A DNA stretch of 64,000 nucleotides from Talpa occidentalis (GCF_014898055.3 NW_023605083.1:89745721-89809720), one strand, 5' to 3'. Positions 48,796 to 62,829 are shown, counted from the first letter of the stretch. Made by a program: numbers and translations. Notes: generated by a model from the letters alone, not told the origin.

Positions 48796-49726
48796 TTTTG
48801 AAAAGTTATTAAAAAAGCAACTGCTTTTTATCTCTTTTGAAGTAAAACAGGAAGCTAATCAAATTACTATCGTTTACAGTGTCCTTACACCACCGCCATT
48901 TCCCACACACGCACAACACCAGCTGCTTGTTAGAGCAACTTTTCCTTCATTGCCCCCAGGCCCCCTGGTCCCAGCTCAGGCACTGCCAGAGCCAGCCTCC
49001 CCCTCCCTGCTACAGGGACCAGGGGGCATGTGCACAGCAGGAAGCTGCGTTCAGCTTGGAGCAGCAGGGCAGAGGCCGGGTGCACAGGGGCGACAGTGAG
49101 GAGTGTGGTGGGGGTGAGAATTCAGAGCGGGCACTGAGATGTGGGCAGTGAGGAGAGGGAGCCGGGGAGGCGCTGAGCTCCAAGAGAAAGACAAGGACAG
49201 ATGGTGGGACCAGGAGGAGAAGGCCTCTGTTAGGGGAAAAGGGGGGGCATGAAGAGACACCCCAGGTATTGATGGGTCAGTCAAAGGCAGGGAAGGTCAA
49301 TGGGAAGGGCTCACACAGCCTGCATGTGAGGGGCTGAGCCCTGGGAGTTCTTACGCCCTGTGTTCCGGAGGCCCCTCCCGACCTTCACAACAGGCCGCCT
49401 GGCCCCTGGGAAGGCTGGTCTGACAGGGCAGGTCCCTCTTTGCTCACGCTCTTCATCCTCCCTCGGGGGCAGCTGCAGTGCAGAGGGAGCTCAGGGCTGG
49501 TCGGGGTGCAGGGCTGGTCCTGCTCCCACAGGACAGTGTCCAACCACCCGTGCCATCAGAGCACACCCCCTGCACCCCCGAGAGCCCCTGGGCTCTGACT
49601 GGAGTAGCACCACCCGCCTCTGTTAATTCTTCCCCCGGCACAATTATTGAGGGACCAGCTAGTAGCATCCCTGCCGCTACCCCACAGGCACAACCAGTGG
49701 ATGCTTCCCACTGCTTCCACTCCCAG

Positions 49727-49728
<2 letters not shown>

Positions 49729-49760
<32 letters not shown>
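49729..49760. repeat. (CA)n microsatellite
   Basis: Uninterrupted CA dinucleotide run ending at GTCC. Confidence 0.95.
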
Positions 49761-49763
<3 letters not shown>

Positions 49764-51530
49764 CACCCTCAGACCTGTAACAGTGTTGAATTAACCAAAA
49801 ATTCCTAGGTCAAGAAACTCTTTAAAAAGTTGTACAATTCTCCCCCACCCGCAGTCTTCCCACACCCTCCTCATCTCCATAAGGGCGGTCCTCCCCCGGG
49901 TGCCTTGCAGATCTCCTTTCCCTTCCAAGGCTCCTCCAACCAAACATCACCTGTCACCTGTCATCTCTAGAGTTTGGCCTCCAGACTGTCGTAAGACCTG
50001 GATAGTAGCTGCCTTGGTCCCCACACACCGTCCTTCTGCCGACTCCAGTCAGGACTCCACGGGATGACACCCATGGCCTGAGCCCCAGGACGTCTCAGCA
50101 GAGACCCCTCCCCATCCAAGACGTGTCTGGTGCACCCTCCTGGCAGCGCAGCTCCCCTCCTGGGTCGTGGCTTGGAAGCTGCAGCAAAGCCCAAGGCAGG
50201 AAAAAAAAAAAAGAACACAAAGCCTTGTTTTCTGAATCCCTAGAGGGGAGAACAGCACCCCAACAATGCCGCTCACAGCATCTTGTGCTCAGGTAAAGTA
50301 GCCACAGTCTCTTGGTCCACCAGCTCCAGCAAAGCCAGTCTGAGCAACTACCCCCGGGAGCACTGTGGCTTCTCAGGACTCAGGAAAAGCCTGGGCCTCC
50401 TCGGGGGCCCTCTCTGGAAGGCAGAAGGCCCAGGTCTAGCTCAACCCAGAATGAGCTGTGGCCACACTGCAGTCATCCTGTCAGGAGGACCATGGCTGAA
50501 AGACACACCTAAGTGAAGCCATTTTAAAATAGGGCTGTTATAGGAAGCATCACTGTGGACACAGCACAGGAGCCATCCTCCCCGCCCCAACATTCAGGCA
50601 ACCACACCTCAGCAGCCTGGGGTTCCACACCGGCGGGCCATGAACCAGACGTCCTCAGACAGAGGAGGGAAGAGGGAGCAAGCCCTGGTGGGTGTCAACT
50701 AGCTGACCCGGAATAGTGCAACTAGCGATCACTCACAATCACTAAATCTATGCCCTGACATTTGGGCTGCTCTAAAGGGTAAGACAGGGGTGGGTGCTCA
50801 GGAGTGGGTCCTTGAGGGGTCCTGGTTCAGAGGATATCGGGTTTGGTTCACCTAAAGGAACCTGAGGTGTCCTCACAGTCAGCCACGCCGAGCTCGTAAG
50901 GCAGCGACACCTGCAATAATCAGGGATCTGATGCCCCAGCCCAGCTGGAGCCCCAATTACTGGCCCTTTGGTCCACACAGCAGATGGGGTGTACAGACCA
51001 GCACCCACTGCAGAGCCCATGGGGGTGACCCCCGGCCACAATGCGGCATTATCTCAAAACAGATAAGGTGATTCAAACAGTCCCATGTCTTGTGTGTCTC
51101 CTAAATAATACCCGAGGGAGCCGCCAAAGGAGTCTGGTATCCTCCCTGATCAAGGGATTGTCACCTTGACTGCACCGTCCGCCTACTGGGAGTGACGGCT
51201 CTAAACACTCCTCTTCTCTGCGGGTACCATTCTGCCGGCTCACAGAGGCAGGAATTGGAGGTGGCCTAGGGACATGCTGATGTGAAGGGGACAGGGAGAT
51301 GCAGGAACCTGCCACAGGGAGGTGCCTCTGCAGTCTCTGCACATTTTAAGGTGATGAGGAGCCCAGACTGAGCCATGGTCCTGAGAGTGGGTGCCCCAGA
51401 ACTTCTACAAGGAAGAGATGCTCCCCATTATGCCCACCGCCCTCCTGGAGGTTCCTGGCCTTGGGGACCATTTTAACTGCAGATGCGCCTTGGGCGCTGA
51501 CATCAGAGATCCCCACATCCCAGCAAGCTC

Positions 51531-54500
51531 GCAGATCTGAGTCATTTCCACCAAGTCACTCCCTGAGCCACGACTGGCTCCTTTGTTTTGGTGGCTCAGA
51601 AATTACACTTCTTATACTGGTATCTGAGACAAGCAGCAGAAAATTACTCTCTCCAGAACCCGTTTGCTAAACTGTGGTCTCTGCATTCAGTTCACTCCCC
51701 TGACTACACCTTTTGTTCCTGATTCTAACCTCCTCCCTTCCTGGGCCGGCCTGTATTATGCGAGGCTCTGAGAGAGCAAGAAGCAATAAAGAAGAACCAA
51801 GAACTGCCTCCTTTATCTATCCAGATGTGGGTAACAACTGCAAGTAAAAAATCAATGTAAAGAGGGACCCTCCTTCTCGTACTCCTCAGAGAGTATTAAT
51901 TCAGGGGGGCTGAGCCTGGAGTCAGATCTACATTCTCCATATCTTCTGCACAGTCCTGCACAAGTAGAAATCATTTGTCTTTTGTTGAGCATTTTGTGCC
52001 TGGAGCAGGCACTGTGAGCACGAGCTGGACAGACCACAGTCCCAACCCCATGATGCCCCACCATAGCCTTCCCCGCCGGGCTCTAGCTGGATTCTCCAGC
52101 ACCGTCTCCTTCCATGTCCCACCACACAGCATTCACTGTAGTGACATGTGGGCACTGAAATTGAAAACTCAAACTCCACAGATATAAAGGCTGAGACATA
52201 TAATTCATTAGACTCTATACAGAGAAAATCACATTTTGGACTGAACTCAGCAGGATCCTTGGGGGCCACCAGGGGCACAGTGAGATTATCAAGGGAGTAC
52301 ATAAATCAGCAAATATATGGTAGGAACAGGTTTTGTGCTGGTTTCCTGCAACACCCCGGGTAGAGGGCAAAGACCAAATTGCCAAAGGAAGCCGAGTGCT
52401 TGGAGAGGACCACGGACAGCTCCAGGAATGGTAGCCCTCCAGCCTTCCCTTCCTCTGCTTACACAACACACTGAACTCCTGCTGTGTACAGTCCCATTCC
52501 GTGCAGGCAGCACTGCTGTGTACAAGACAGACATAGCCCCTGCTCTCAAAAAGTCCCAGTCCAGGGACAAGACAAGCTGGCATCAAAGAGAAATGGCATC
52601 TCCTGTGGGCTTCATCCCCGCAGTCACAGGCCTCCCTGGTCTGGGAGAAACTCTGTCAGCAAAACGACTGGCTGTCATTGTCCTGGCCCACGCCTCCTGA
52701 GAAGGTGCCCCACCTCAGAGCCCTGCCCTGACGTCTGACAGGAATGCATCACAAGGGGAACCCAAAGACCCTTGAGAGGCAGAGTCTTGTGCCATGAATG
52801 GAATCTTCTTCCTCCTCAGAGTGTTTATCATGAGAGCCTTAAACTCCCTCATCCCATTGGATTCCCAGGAAGGTGTCCTCTTGGTCCCAGAATCTTCCAG
52901 ACTGCTGTTTTGGCATCCTCTCATGGCTCAAAGAAGCCTGTACAGTCTCATTTCTGTTCAACTATCACCACCTGGTGGCCTGAATTTTGTCAAGAAATGT
53001 AAACCTTAAGTAATGAAGTTTAATATCCAGTAGACATGGTGGATTTGTAGTTTTTCAAGGATGCTTAGTGAGGCTGCAAGGGGAGTTCGTTAATTCTCTG
53101 TGCTCAGACCCTGCAGGTGAAGGATCAGTCTGTTGTTACAGCTTCCTAGAAAGGAATTTCATGCTTACCTCCCATAACCCACCCCTGTACTTAGAACCCC
53201 TCACTGGACAAGTGTCCTATCTCAGAGCTAATCCCAATTCCTCTAACTGCAGTCCGCGCCCTTTTGCTTTGGTTAACATAGTTGTGCTGGTTACAGAGCT
53301 CATCAGCAGGCCTCTGTATACTCACCTCTGAGTCTCCAGGGGGAGGGAAGAGCAGGCGAGTCCACCAGTGCTGAGGACACAGGTGTGTTCTGAGAGGTTA
53401 AGGCCTCCTTGAGCGGTGACAGTCAGGACAAGAGCAGGGTGCAGACCACACCACGTCCAGCTGCCTGGTAGAAGCAACCACAGGGAAGATGCAAGGTGGA
53501 CACACCTTTCAGCACATTGCAGGCAGCCAGAGACACAGGACGGTGACGTTGGCTTTGATGTCTCCCAGGTCAGGTCTCATCTGCACAATAAGGGCGATGA
53601 TCCCAATCTTGGCAAAGTGTTGGGAGGATGCGGTGGGCTAGCTCTGCAATGGCTGCTATCCTCTGATCCACACCCGCTCCAGGGCTGCTGTGACAATTCA
53701 ACCACTTTATGTCCTTTTACCATCTTGATCTGGAAGAGCTCAGTGTACAAATGGACATACAGAAGGAAATAAGATTTTAAAATTTTAAATTGCTACTTTA
53801 AAATGGTATCAACCATGGTATCAACCATGTTAGAAGAGAGTAGGGAGAGGGTCAGATGTAACCAGTAGTTAAGGCAGTACATGAATCATGTGCTTTAAGA
53901 TGCTATTTTATATATATGTTTAGGAGATGGATCCAACACTAACTTAAAATTATTGTCAGGACAAAGCAATGTGGGATAATATCCAGTTACTTCTGTTATT
54001 GCTTGAAGAGAAAGATAATGAGTTCCTAAGAAAGTGAGGCATAGAGTCAGAACAGACTAGGAAAAACCTCGGAGTAATAAGGAAGGCTCCAGAGATAAGG
54101 GCAACAAATTCCAAAGGAGACTAATCAAACACCCAAGAACTAGGGGCAACAGGACATTCCTGGACAAGGAAGGTAAAGGAAAAGGACTCTAAGATAAGGG
54201 CTGAGACACAGAGAATTAGTTCTGGGCACAGAGACATTTAGGCAGTGAGTGAGACCACTGAGAACTAACCAATCACAAAGAGACTGGTGGAGGTTTAGAA
54301 AAATCAGGGAAAGAAGATGCATATTCCCTGAGGCCTGATTCCACATCAGCTTCCTTGTTACTCCCTGATCATTCATGTGATCTGTCTAATTTGATGGATA
54401 TGTAACTTGTTTCCATTTGTACTCACTGTTACTGGCCACACTGTAGTGAACACTGTGCACATACACATTTTTGTGCACATGTGAGTAATTCCAAGGGACA

Positions 54501-55285
54501 GATTCCTAGAAAATGAATTTGCAGATTGAAAAGGGCACACATTTAAAACTCTTGGTTCAGTAATGTGCTTTGGACACCGTAAAGTCAGGTTTTTGGGCCT
54601 AGTCTCCCAGCCAGGAAGGGATCCCAGGCTGCAGTGGCAGCGCTGAGTCCCGGCCACTAGATCACCCCGGGTTGGTGTCTTGCGAGATGCAACAGGAAAT
54701 TCACTGACCCTCAGGCAAGCAAGCGAGCAGAGACAGATTTTTTTTAGAGAAAGAAAACGTTTATTGATGAGAGAAGGGACAGATATAAAAGGGACTCCAG
54801 GATTTCATGAATCCTGCCTATGCAATCAAACCTAAAATTAAAAAACCTTTCAGGCTGGAGGTTCCTTGGTGAAACATGGAGGTGCAGAAGGGGTGCACCT
54901 AGACAGGGCTCAGAAGCCCCTGCACCCTTCACCCTGTGCTGTGTCCCTTTTCTGATCCTGAGCCAGAAACCTGCATCCTAAACCAGTAAGGACACTTCTC
55001 GTGAGTCCTGAGAGTCATTCCAGGAAATTATCACACTGAAAGGATTTGTGGGGTTGTGAGGACTTTGGAATTTGTCTGCAGGATGAACAAACAGGGTGGA
55101 TAATCAGGGCACCCATTTGCAAGCGCCATCTGAAGTGGGGAGTGGTCCTGAGGCACAGGTTTAAGCCCTTGAATCCCTGGCTCCTGTGCTGATTCTGGGG
55201 ACTTCATGTCAGTATTGAACTGAGTTATAGGACACCCAGCAGGTGTCCCAGAGAGCGGCTGTCAGGAGATAAAAAGCCAAACCAC
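51531..55285 (+). other. noncoding tail of unit B
   Basis: Collinear with unit A 11871-14866; at 54368-54805 the order is reversed relative to A; then it is collinear with A 19730-20260. No gene recognised. Confidence 0.6.
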
Positions 55286-55552
55286 GGGCCTCCCCTGGTG
55301 GCGCAGCAGTTGAACGCTGGGCTGAGAAGCTGCCCGCAACCTCTGCAGTGCCAGTTCGATCCCGGCCGCTGGCGAGAGCCCCACATGGTGTGCAGACTTC
55401 TCCTGCCACCCGCTGCTCCCCTCAGCAGTGTATTTTGTCAGTCTGCCTGTTCTGTTCCCTGCTCTGGCTCTGGTAAATTCTCTCATCCTCTTGTGCTTCT
55501 CACTGTACCCAGTGCTTGTATAAATAAATAAAGATAAATCTTAAAAGAAAAA
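55286..55552 (+). mobile_element. tRNA-derived SINE
   Basis: Well-preserved copy: GGGCCTCCCCTGGTGGCGCAG head, CCAGTTCGATCCCGG box B, CTGTACCCAGTGCTTGTATA and a TAAA tail. Flanks AAAAGCCAAACC / AAAAGCAAAACC. Absent from unit A near 20210. Confidence 0.92.
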
Positions 55553-58500
55553 AGCAAAACCCCTCTTTAGAATAAACTTCTCTACACATGGAGTCTTAGA
55601 GTCCCCTGTGGAGGCTCAAATTCCTGATATCATCCCTCCTTTAAGGCAGCACTTCCAGCTCCTGGTGAATCTGACTGTCAGAACATCCTCCAGTGTGTAT
55701 TGTCCATTAAAAATAGAAATAATCATTATGTAAAATGTTGAAAGGTTTCTATGAGCTTTTGTCTAATTTGAACCTCTTGGCTTACCTAAGATGGCCCATT
55801 TGACAGGTGAGTGAAGTGAAGCTCAGAGCAATGAATCACTCACCCAAGGAGTCAGTGTCCAAATGAGTCTGAGCTGAAGCTCCTCAGGCCTGGCCCCTCC
55901 AGCCCAGGTCAAGTCAGGCACCTCCAGAAATGATTACCCAACAGGAAAGGGTCAGCAGATGTCACTCCTGCACCCGCTGTCCCCAGCTCTGCTTCACATT
56001 CGCTGAGTGCTGAGCTGCCCACAAAGTAGACCTGGCCTGGAACACACAACTCGGTGCCCCTCATACTTCACGGGATTTACAATGGGGCTCAGGAAACCCT
56101 GAAAACAGGCATTGTTGGAACAATGTTCCCCAAACCAGCTGTAGTTTCCTTCCAAGAGCAGCACTGCACCCCACACCCACCTCCCTAGAAAGCCCATACC
56201 CAGCTCTACATGTAGCTTAGGGGCGGGGCCTCCTCTCTAAAGTTGCCTGCACCTATATGCTCCAGGGCTCCCTACCCAGCACAGTGAGTGCCCCAATTCC
56301 ATGCATCTGGCCTGCATGTAGAGTTGGTTTATGTGGGTGCCCTGTTCTGAGTCTTTGCCCTTAGTAGGCCTGCCCTGACCCCTCCCATCCTCTGTCCACA
56401 CTCCAGTGTGGTTTCCTCTGGGTGACTTCCTGCTCTGGCTGCTTGAGGCCTGTTCTCAGTTGGTGTCCCAGGGCCAGGTAAGGTCTGAGGAGACCAGGGT
56501 GGACACTCTGAAACCCCCACCTCCTGTCAGCATCAAAGCTAAAGACTAAGACCCCAGAGTCCAGGTCCAGAGAGGGAAGACTCAGAGGACACAGAACAGT
56601 GAGTGTCACCCCATCCCCTTCACCCTCTCATCCCATCAGGGATCCTGTTGAGGCCCCTCCTCTCCCTCAGACCCCAGGTCTCCTGACCTTGTCCAGTGTC
56701 TCCCACTCCCCAGGGCTTTTCTAGCACTTCCTTCTCCTTCTTCCTCCCAGCACCACCTACTAGCAGGTTCCCTGGAGTGTGAAAAGCTGGGCTATTAGTG
56801 AGTGCTGGGTAGGAGCTTACCAGGAGAGGAATGATCCCAGTGGAGATTTGCACTGGGCCCAAGGGGGACCACTGTTCCCTGCCTGCATGATGTTCCTCAC
56901 CTCCCACCACCACCCCCTCCCAGTGAACGTCCCGGGTCCAGCTGAGGCAATTGCAGACTGTGAAGACCACACGCAGCTGTCTTCACATTGACCCAAACAG
57001 GTGAGAAACTCAAAGAGTCCAAGCCACGGTTGCATGATATGAAATCACACAGACTTAAATCGGCCCATTCTAGCAGTTGCTCACATAACCTGGGGATGAC
57101 ACATTTGGCTCATGTCCTAGAAGATAAGGCTTCTCCATCAAGTGAGTAGACAAAGTGCCCTCTGCCTGATGTCAATCTTCTGCTCCCCCCACCACCTCTG
57201 CCTCCTCAGGCCCCACTCCTACCCTCCTAGACCTTCTTCTAGTCAGTGACTGTGGTCCCCTCTATCCAAGGGGGGATCGTGTACCAGAGGAGGCAGAGCT
57301 TACAGGTCCCTTCACCTGCCAAGTGCATTCCCAGCACCCCATGTGCCCTCACCTGCCCTCAAGGGGTGCTCGGAGCCCAGAGAGGAGGAGGCTGACATGC
57401 AGAGGGGCCCTGGGAGGGAGGGGGTAGGTGTCCTGTCAGCTCCCAGGGAGACTCTGGCCTGGCCTCCTGGCTCTCCCCTTCCCTGCTCCACCTCAGGGTC
57501 CCCATCTGTGACATGGGAGAACAGGAGCCTGCGCTGTGGACTGTGTGAGGGTGAAGAGAACCCACGGTAAACACTTGGCACAGATCTAACACCCAGCAGG
57601 TGCTCAGGACACAGGAGATGGGATGTTGCTGCTGCTGCTGTTGCTGTGCTGCTGTTACTCTAGCAGCCCCGGGAGGTGGAGGTTCACATGTCACAGGGAA
57701 ACCTGAGGCTCAGAGAGGGGTCGGGAATCACATGGGGAGGCAGAGGCAGACCCAGGACAGGGTGTGCATATCCTAGGTCCCAGATCAGGCATTTGTCCAG
57801 CAGTGTTTGTCTGTGTGTCTTTTCCCATAAGTTTCAGGAGATGTTGGGGGGCAGGCTACAATGGCTTCGGGGTGCCTCCTGCCCTCTCTTGGAGACACAA
57901 GCCCTGGGAGACAGAGCCATGGAACCCAGATCCACATTCTTGGGCAGGGATGTCTCCTGCACTGGCTGCTACTTTGAGAGATCCCCACGCATTTCCTTCC
58001 TCCCTGCGGCTCACCATGACTTTCCTCTTGTTCATAATCTTTTTTCATGATCTTGCAGAGGAGTGTGACCGGGTCTTTCATTTCCCCTTTTGATTTGCAT
58101 TTATCTGAAGAGTAGGGATACTGAGCACCTTTCAGTGAACTTGGTCATTTGCATATCTGCTTTTAGACAATGTCTCTTCAAATCCATTATTGATTTTTAA
58201 TTGGACTATTGAATTATAGTTTTTACATGTTTTGGATATGAACTCCTTATCTGGATTATAATTTGCAAAGTTTTTGCCCACCCCATGGGTTGTCCTCTCA
58301 TTTTGTTGATCACTTCCTTTGCTGCACAGAAGTTTTTCATTTTGATAGAGTCCTACTTGCTTATTTTTAGTTTGGTCACTCTTTTATAGACAAAATACAT
58401 TGGCAGGACCAACGTCAAGGAAATGTCCCTCCCTGTTTTCTTGTAGGATTGTTATGGTTTCAGATATCACATTTGAGTTGCTAATCCAATGTGAATTATG

Positions 58501-59650
58501 TTTTGTGCCATCTCCCACTTAATCAATGGCCAGTGCATGGCTAAACCACCCTTTATGGTTTTCAGTGAGATTGCAAGACACCCTTCAGCAGTAACCACCA
58601 GGAAACCTTGGAAAAATAAAAGTTTATTATTCACAGTCCTTGGAAATGGCACCCCACACCTGGGGCTACATAGTGAGGCCGCAAGAAGATGGGGTGGTGG
58701 AGAGAGAGAGACAGAGAGAGAGAAAGAGAGAGACAGATATCAGGCCTGGATTCTGTTTTTAGTGTGGTTGAGCTGGGGACCCAGTCTTTCATGATCCCTT
58801 TTTATTGCTTAATTGAAAACAGAAGAAACTGAAAAAATGGGAAGTGAAAAGGAAAGTGACTCAAAAGGTCAGTTATTGAAATCAACCAAGATCTCTAAAA
58901 TAGAGGATCCTCTATGAGGAAAGGTCTCCAGCTCTTTCCCTAGTTGTGAGTCTGGAATGTGGTTATTCAAAATAGTCTTCTTCAAACTAAACCACTTTGA
59001 AGTGGACACTGAGGCAATCAAAGCTTAAGCCAGGCACTTGCTCTATGTAGAGAGAAAACCCAGCTCTCAGGGATGTGAGCAGTGTAAGGTAAGGGGCCAG
59101 TTTCAATCCTTTGCATGTAGATATCTATTGATAGTTTTCCCGGCACAACTAATTTAAGAAATTAAACTTTTGTCATTATTATTCTTGGCGTCTTGTGAAA
59201 AATTGACAAATATGTGGAAATGAAAAACCAACAAACACATATTCCTGAACAATGAGTAGGTCAAAAAGATGTGACATGAGGAAAAAAAATCAGAAATGAA
59301 TGAAAAAGGAAACCATAGTTGACCACATAGGGAAGGGTTTATTTCTGGGCTCTCAGTTCTGTTTCATTTGTCTTTGTTTCTCATTTTAGGCATCTACTCT
59401 TTTGATTACTGCAGACTTTACACCTTAGTAAAGTCATTTTCTGGCTCCTTGAGATATAAAGTTAGGTTACATATATTTTTATCTTAGTGTGGGAATATAG
59501 TAATATAATCAGCCCTCCCAATCATCTTTACTTCCGCTGCATTCATGTGTTTTGATGTGTTGTTAATTTTTTTTGTTAATTTTCTTTGGTCTTGTTATTT
59601 ATTTTTTTTTTCATAGCTTATATTCTTTGACCTAGTCATTGCTCAGGAGC
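55553..59650 (+). other. noncoding tail of unit B, old L1 at end
   Basis: Matches unit A 21050-24190 and 30262-31261. It carries a GCT-rich patch (57618-57650), a GA-rich run near 58695-58735 and old L1-derived sequence on the minus strand from about 58040. The site occupied in A by the 6-kb L1 is empty here (about 58816). Confidence 0.6.
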
Positions 59651-60354
59651 ATTTTTTTTTTTATTTTCATATATTTGTCAATTTCTCAGTCTCTTTCCTG
59701 TTATTGATTTTGAGTTTCATGACATTGTGATTGGAAAATAGATTTCAATTTTAAGCTTCTTAAAACTTGTTTTATGACCATATATATGATCTGTCATGGA
59801 GAATTTTCTGTGTGCACTTGAGAAGAATAAATGTTCTGCATTATTGGATGTAATGTCCTTTATGCATCTGTTAGGTCCATTTGGTATAAAGCATAATTCA
59901 GGTCCAATATTTCATACTGTTTTCTGTCTGCATGATCTATATTAATTGTTAAAGATGGGGCTATTAAAGTTCTCTACTATTATTGTGTTTCTGCCTATTT
60001 CTGCCTCAAGATCTGTTAATATTTGCTTAATATATTTAAATGTTTTGTCTCAATTAACCACTTTATCACTATAATAACTTCCTGTGTCTCCTGTTAATTT
60101 TTGACTTAATGTCTGTTTTGATTGCATAATGTAGTTAGTCATACTCTCTCGTGGTTTTCATTTATGAAACATCTTTATTCGTCCCTTCATTTTAACCTAT
60201 ATGTGTCCTTAAAGCTGAAGTGAGTCTCTTGTAGGCAAAATAGATTGGAGTCTTGTTTTGTTTTTATGTTGCTTAATCCCTTTAGCTACACTATATCTTA
60301 TAATTGGAGGATTTAATCCATTTATATTTAAAGTGTTGTAGAAATAAATTCTAG

Positions 60355-60649
60355 GGCCTCCCTGGTGGCACAGAGGATTGAGCACCATGCTGTGAAGCTG
60401 TCCGCAGCCTTTGCAGTGCGGGGTTCAATCCATCCGGCGGTGAGAATCCCACATGATGCAGCAATCTCTCCTGTCGCATCCGCTGCTCCCCTCAGCAGTG
60501 TATTTTTGTCGTCTGCCTTTTCTGCTCCCTGCTCTGTCTCTAGTGAATCCTTTCACCCTCCTGCGCCTCTGGCCTGTACCCCAGCTCTTGTATAAAAATA
60601 AATTAATCTTTAAAAAAAAAAAGAGATAAATTTAAAAAGAAAGAGAGAA
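60355..60649 (+). mobile_element. tRNA-derived SINE
   Basis: GGCCTCCCTGGTGGCACAG head, GGGTTCAATCC box B and the CCGCTGCTCCCCTCAGCAG body, then TATAAAAATAAATTAATC and an A/G-rich tail. Flanks GAAATAAATTCTAG / AAGAAATTCTAG. Confidence 0.9.
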
Positions 60650-60660
60650 AGAAATTCTAG

Positions 60661-61090
60661 CCTTTCACCCAGGCAAAGGAAGAACAAGCAGTACTTCAGG
60701 AACAGTGAGGTCAGGAGAAGCTTTATTACTCATGCATGAGGTCCCAGACATGAGTAGCCCCATAAGGTCTGCGCACTGGTTTAAAGACCATGGGATCCTT
60801 TTATACACAACTGTCTCCATATCTGTTACATGGATAACATCACTTTTCAGCAGGCACAACCATTTGCAGCAAAGTCCCCAGACACGGGGGGCAAGGCAAA
60901 GGGGGGAAAGATGCAGGCATTCGGGGATGGCCTTGGAAAGACTGATCAGCTGGTTGGCTGCCAGACCTTGTAGATAAGAGTGCCGAGGCCCTGGCCATGA
61001 ATCTTGAAAGGGAAGAAGCTGTAAGGAAGCAAACTTGTTGATTATGCCTGCATTGGAATGTTCATTGCACCTGGGCTAGAAGTTCTGATG
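60661..61090 (-). mobile_element. LTR-like sequence, ends unclear
   Basis: Read on the minus strand it has a TATA-like GTATAAAAGG near 60800 followed about 80 bases on by AATAAAGC near 60720, the usual LTR layout. I could not find TG/CA ends or a target repeat, so this is tentative. Confidence 0.35.
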
Positions 61091-61640
61091 GAATCTTTAT
61101 TATATTCATTTGCTCAATAATATATTTTCTCATCAAAAGTAGTTATATTGACAGGCAAAGCCTTACTATAATCATCCTGTTAATTTTTTTGTGTGGTTGC
61201 TTTATTTTATTCTTTCTCTCCCTCTTCTTCTTTGTGACTTGATGGTTTTCCATAGTGATGTATTTTGATTCCTTTCTCCTTATAGTTTGTGTGCCTATTA
61301 AGGTTTTTACTTTGTGATTACAATGAGTCTTACATAAGACATATTATAGATATTTTTTGAATTTTCATTTCATTCATTATATTCTTTGGAGACAGAATTT
61401 AAATTTGTATTTCTCTCTCTGTGTTGAAATTCTTGTTTTGCTCGTATATTGCTTTTCTGATTTCATTCTGAATTCTCTACTAGCTTGTTGAGCTTCCTTT
61501 CAAAAATTATCCTGAATTCTTCATTTAGCAATTCATCAATCACTAGATCTTTTTGGTCAGTTAATGGAAAATTATTGTGTTTATTTTGTGGTGTCATATT
61601 TCCTTGATTTTCTTTTCACCTCTCTTCTAGCTTTTTGTTG

Positions 61641-62550
61641 AAATGTGTGTTTAATAGAGCAGAAACCTCTTCCAGACTTTATAGATTGAGTTTGATGGGG
61701 AAAAACCTTCACCTGTGGGGTGGCTACAAGGGTGCTTGTCAGGTGTGGGGTGTCCGTTCTGATTCTGAGAAAGACCAATGTAGTCTCTACATGCCTACAA
61801 GAGATTAACTTCAACCTTAAGTTACACATCAGATGAGGTCAGTGTCAGCAAAGATAGAGGGGTTTCTCAATGACCAGTGTTGCTGGGGACCTTCTGAATG
61901 CTATTTATTCCACAGGGCCAAAGAGATATCGCTCAGCACAGGGTCCATTCTGGGGTATCCTCATAGTAGTGATGTTACTGGAATCTGATGCACGAGTGCA
62001 CATAGTGAACAACAAAGTGGGTTCTAAAGCATAGGCACACATGGAACAGCCAGAGTTTTGGGGTCCACGTTGTGACAGACTCAGGGGAAGGCTGTCAGCC
62101 CTGATCCCAGGGTAGTACAATGGGAACTCCTTCTGGGAAGTGTGTACCAGTAACTCCCTCCTGAGGGAGTCCACAGTGGTTATTGTTACTGGCTATATCA
62201 GCAGCAAAAACTGCTGATATCCAATGCAGCACAGACCACTGTAGCCCACACCAATGAACACCATGGGGTCTTCCTCTGTCATAGGTGTGGGGAGTTCACA
62301 ACTGTTTTAGGATTTATGAAGGAGGTCAGCGTCAAAGACTGCTGGTTTCTTCCACAGTGCCAAGTGATGGGGACTGTGATGACACTAGTTGCATGGCTGA
62401 TACCAGTAACCTCTGCCCTTTGTTGTTCCTAGGTGTCTCCAGATAGTAAATATTTAACCTCTGGGGCCATACAATCTCTGTTGCAAATACTCTCCATCAT
62501 AGCCTGCGGTCAGCTATAGACAATTCATAGACAAATGGGTATGACTGTAT
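61641..62550 (+). other. unassigned sequence
   Basis: No gene, RNA or repeat family recognised. Short open frames on both strands have no domain pattern. Confidence 0.4.
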
Positions 62551-62829
62551 TTTTAAAGATTTATTTAATTTATTTACTTGTGCATACAAGAAGTGAAGTG
62601 CAATCCAGAGGTGCACAGTTGAGAGAATTCACCTAAGACCGAATGGGGAACATAACAGGCAGATTGAGTGAATCACTCTGCTGAGGGGAACAGTGGGTGA
62701 GACAGGAGAAGTCTGCTGCGCATTGTAGTTAGCTCCCTGGCCAGGAATCAAACTCTTGCTGCAGTGGCTGCTGATGGCCACATAGTGCTTAGACCTAACC
62801 CCTTTTTCCTTGAGTACCCAGGAGGCCCA
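62551..62829 (-). mobile_element. tRNA-derived SINE (inverted)
   Basis: T-rich tail at left (TTTTTAAAGATTTATTTAATT), head at right (CCCAGGAGGCCC). Flanks TATGACTGTATT / TATGGCTGTATT. Confidence 0.85.

Larger units (their letters stand above)
47067..51530 (+). other. downstream flank present only in unit B
   Basis: Intergenic sequence with a SINE at 48601-48795 and a (CA)n run at 49729-49760. No gene recognised. Its left limit in the unit A deletion is near 44901 and its right limit near 51530. Confidence 0.5.
33197..59650 (+). repeat. Duplicated unit B (FIIND plus CARD)
   Basis: Right copy of the tandem duplication. It begins at CCTCCAGGTGATTTTTAAC, directly after the L1 at 31262-33195, and stays collinear with unit A to about 59650. 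It keeps every FIIND exon in frame and both CARD-side exons. It has its own insertions: an L1 tail, five to seven SINEs and two solo LTRs. The right edge is less certain because both sides are old L1 sequence. Confidence 0.8.
59651..61640 (-). mobile_element. old L1-derived sequence, split
   Basis: The sequence has the reverse-complement character of L1 ORF2 (for example GGAGAATTTTCTGTGTGCACTTGAGAAGAATAAATGTTCTG read in pieces). It is interrupted by a SINE (60355-60649) and probably by an LTR (60661-61090). No reading frame survives. Confidence 0.55.

Noticed and set aside
16998..62829. tRNA genes at SINE heads
   Set aside because: Box A/B-like motifs are present but the arms do not form an intact tRNA, and each copy has a SINE body and tail.
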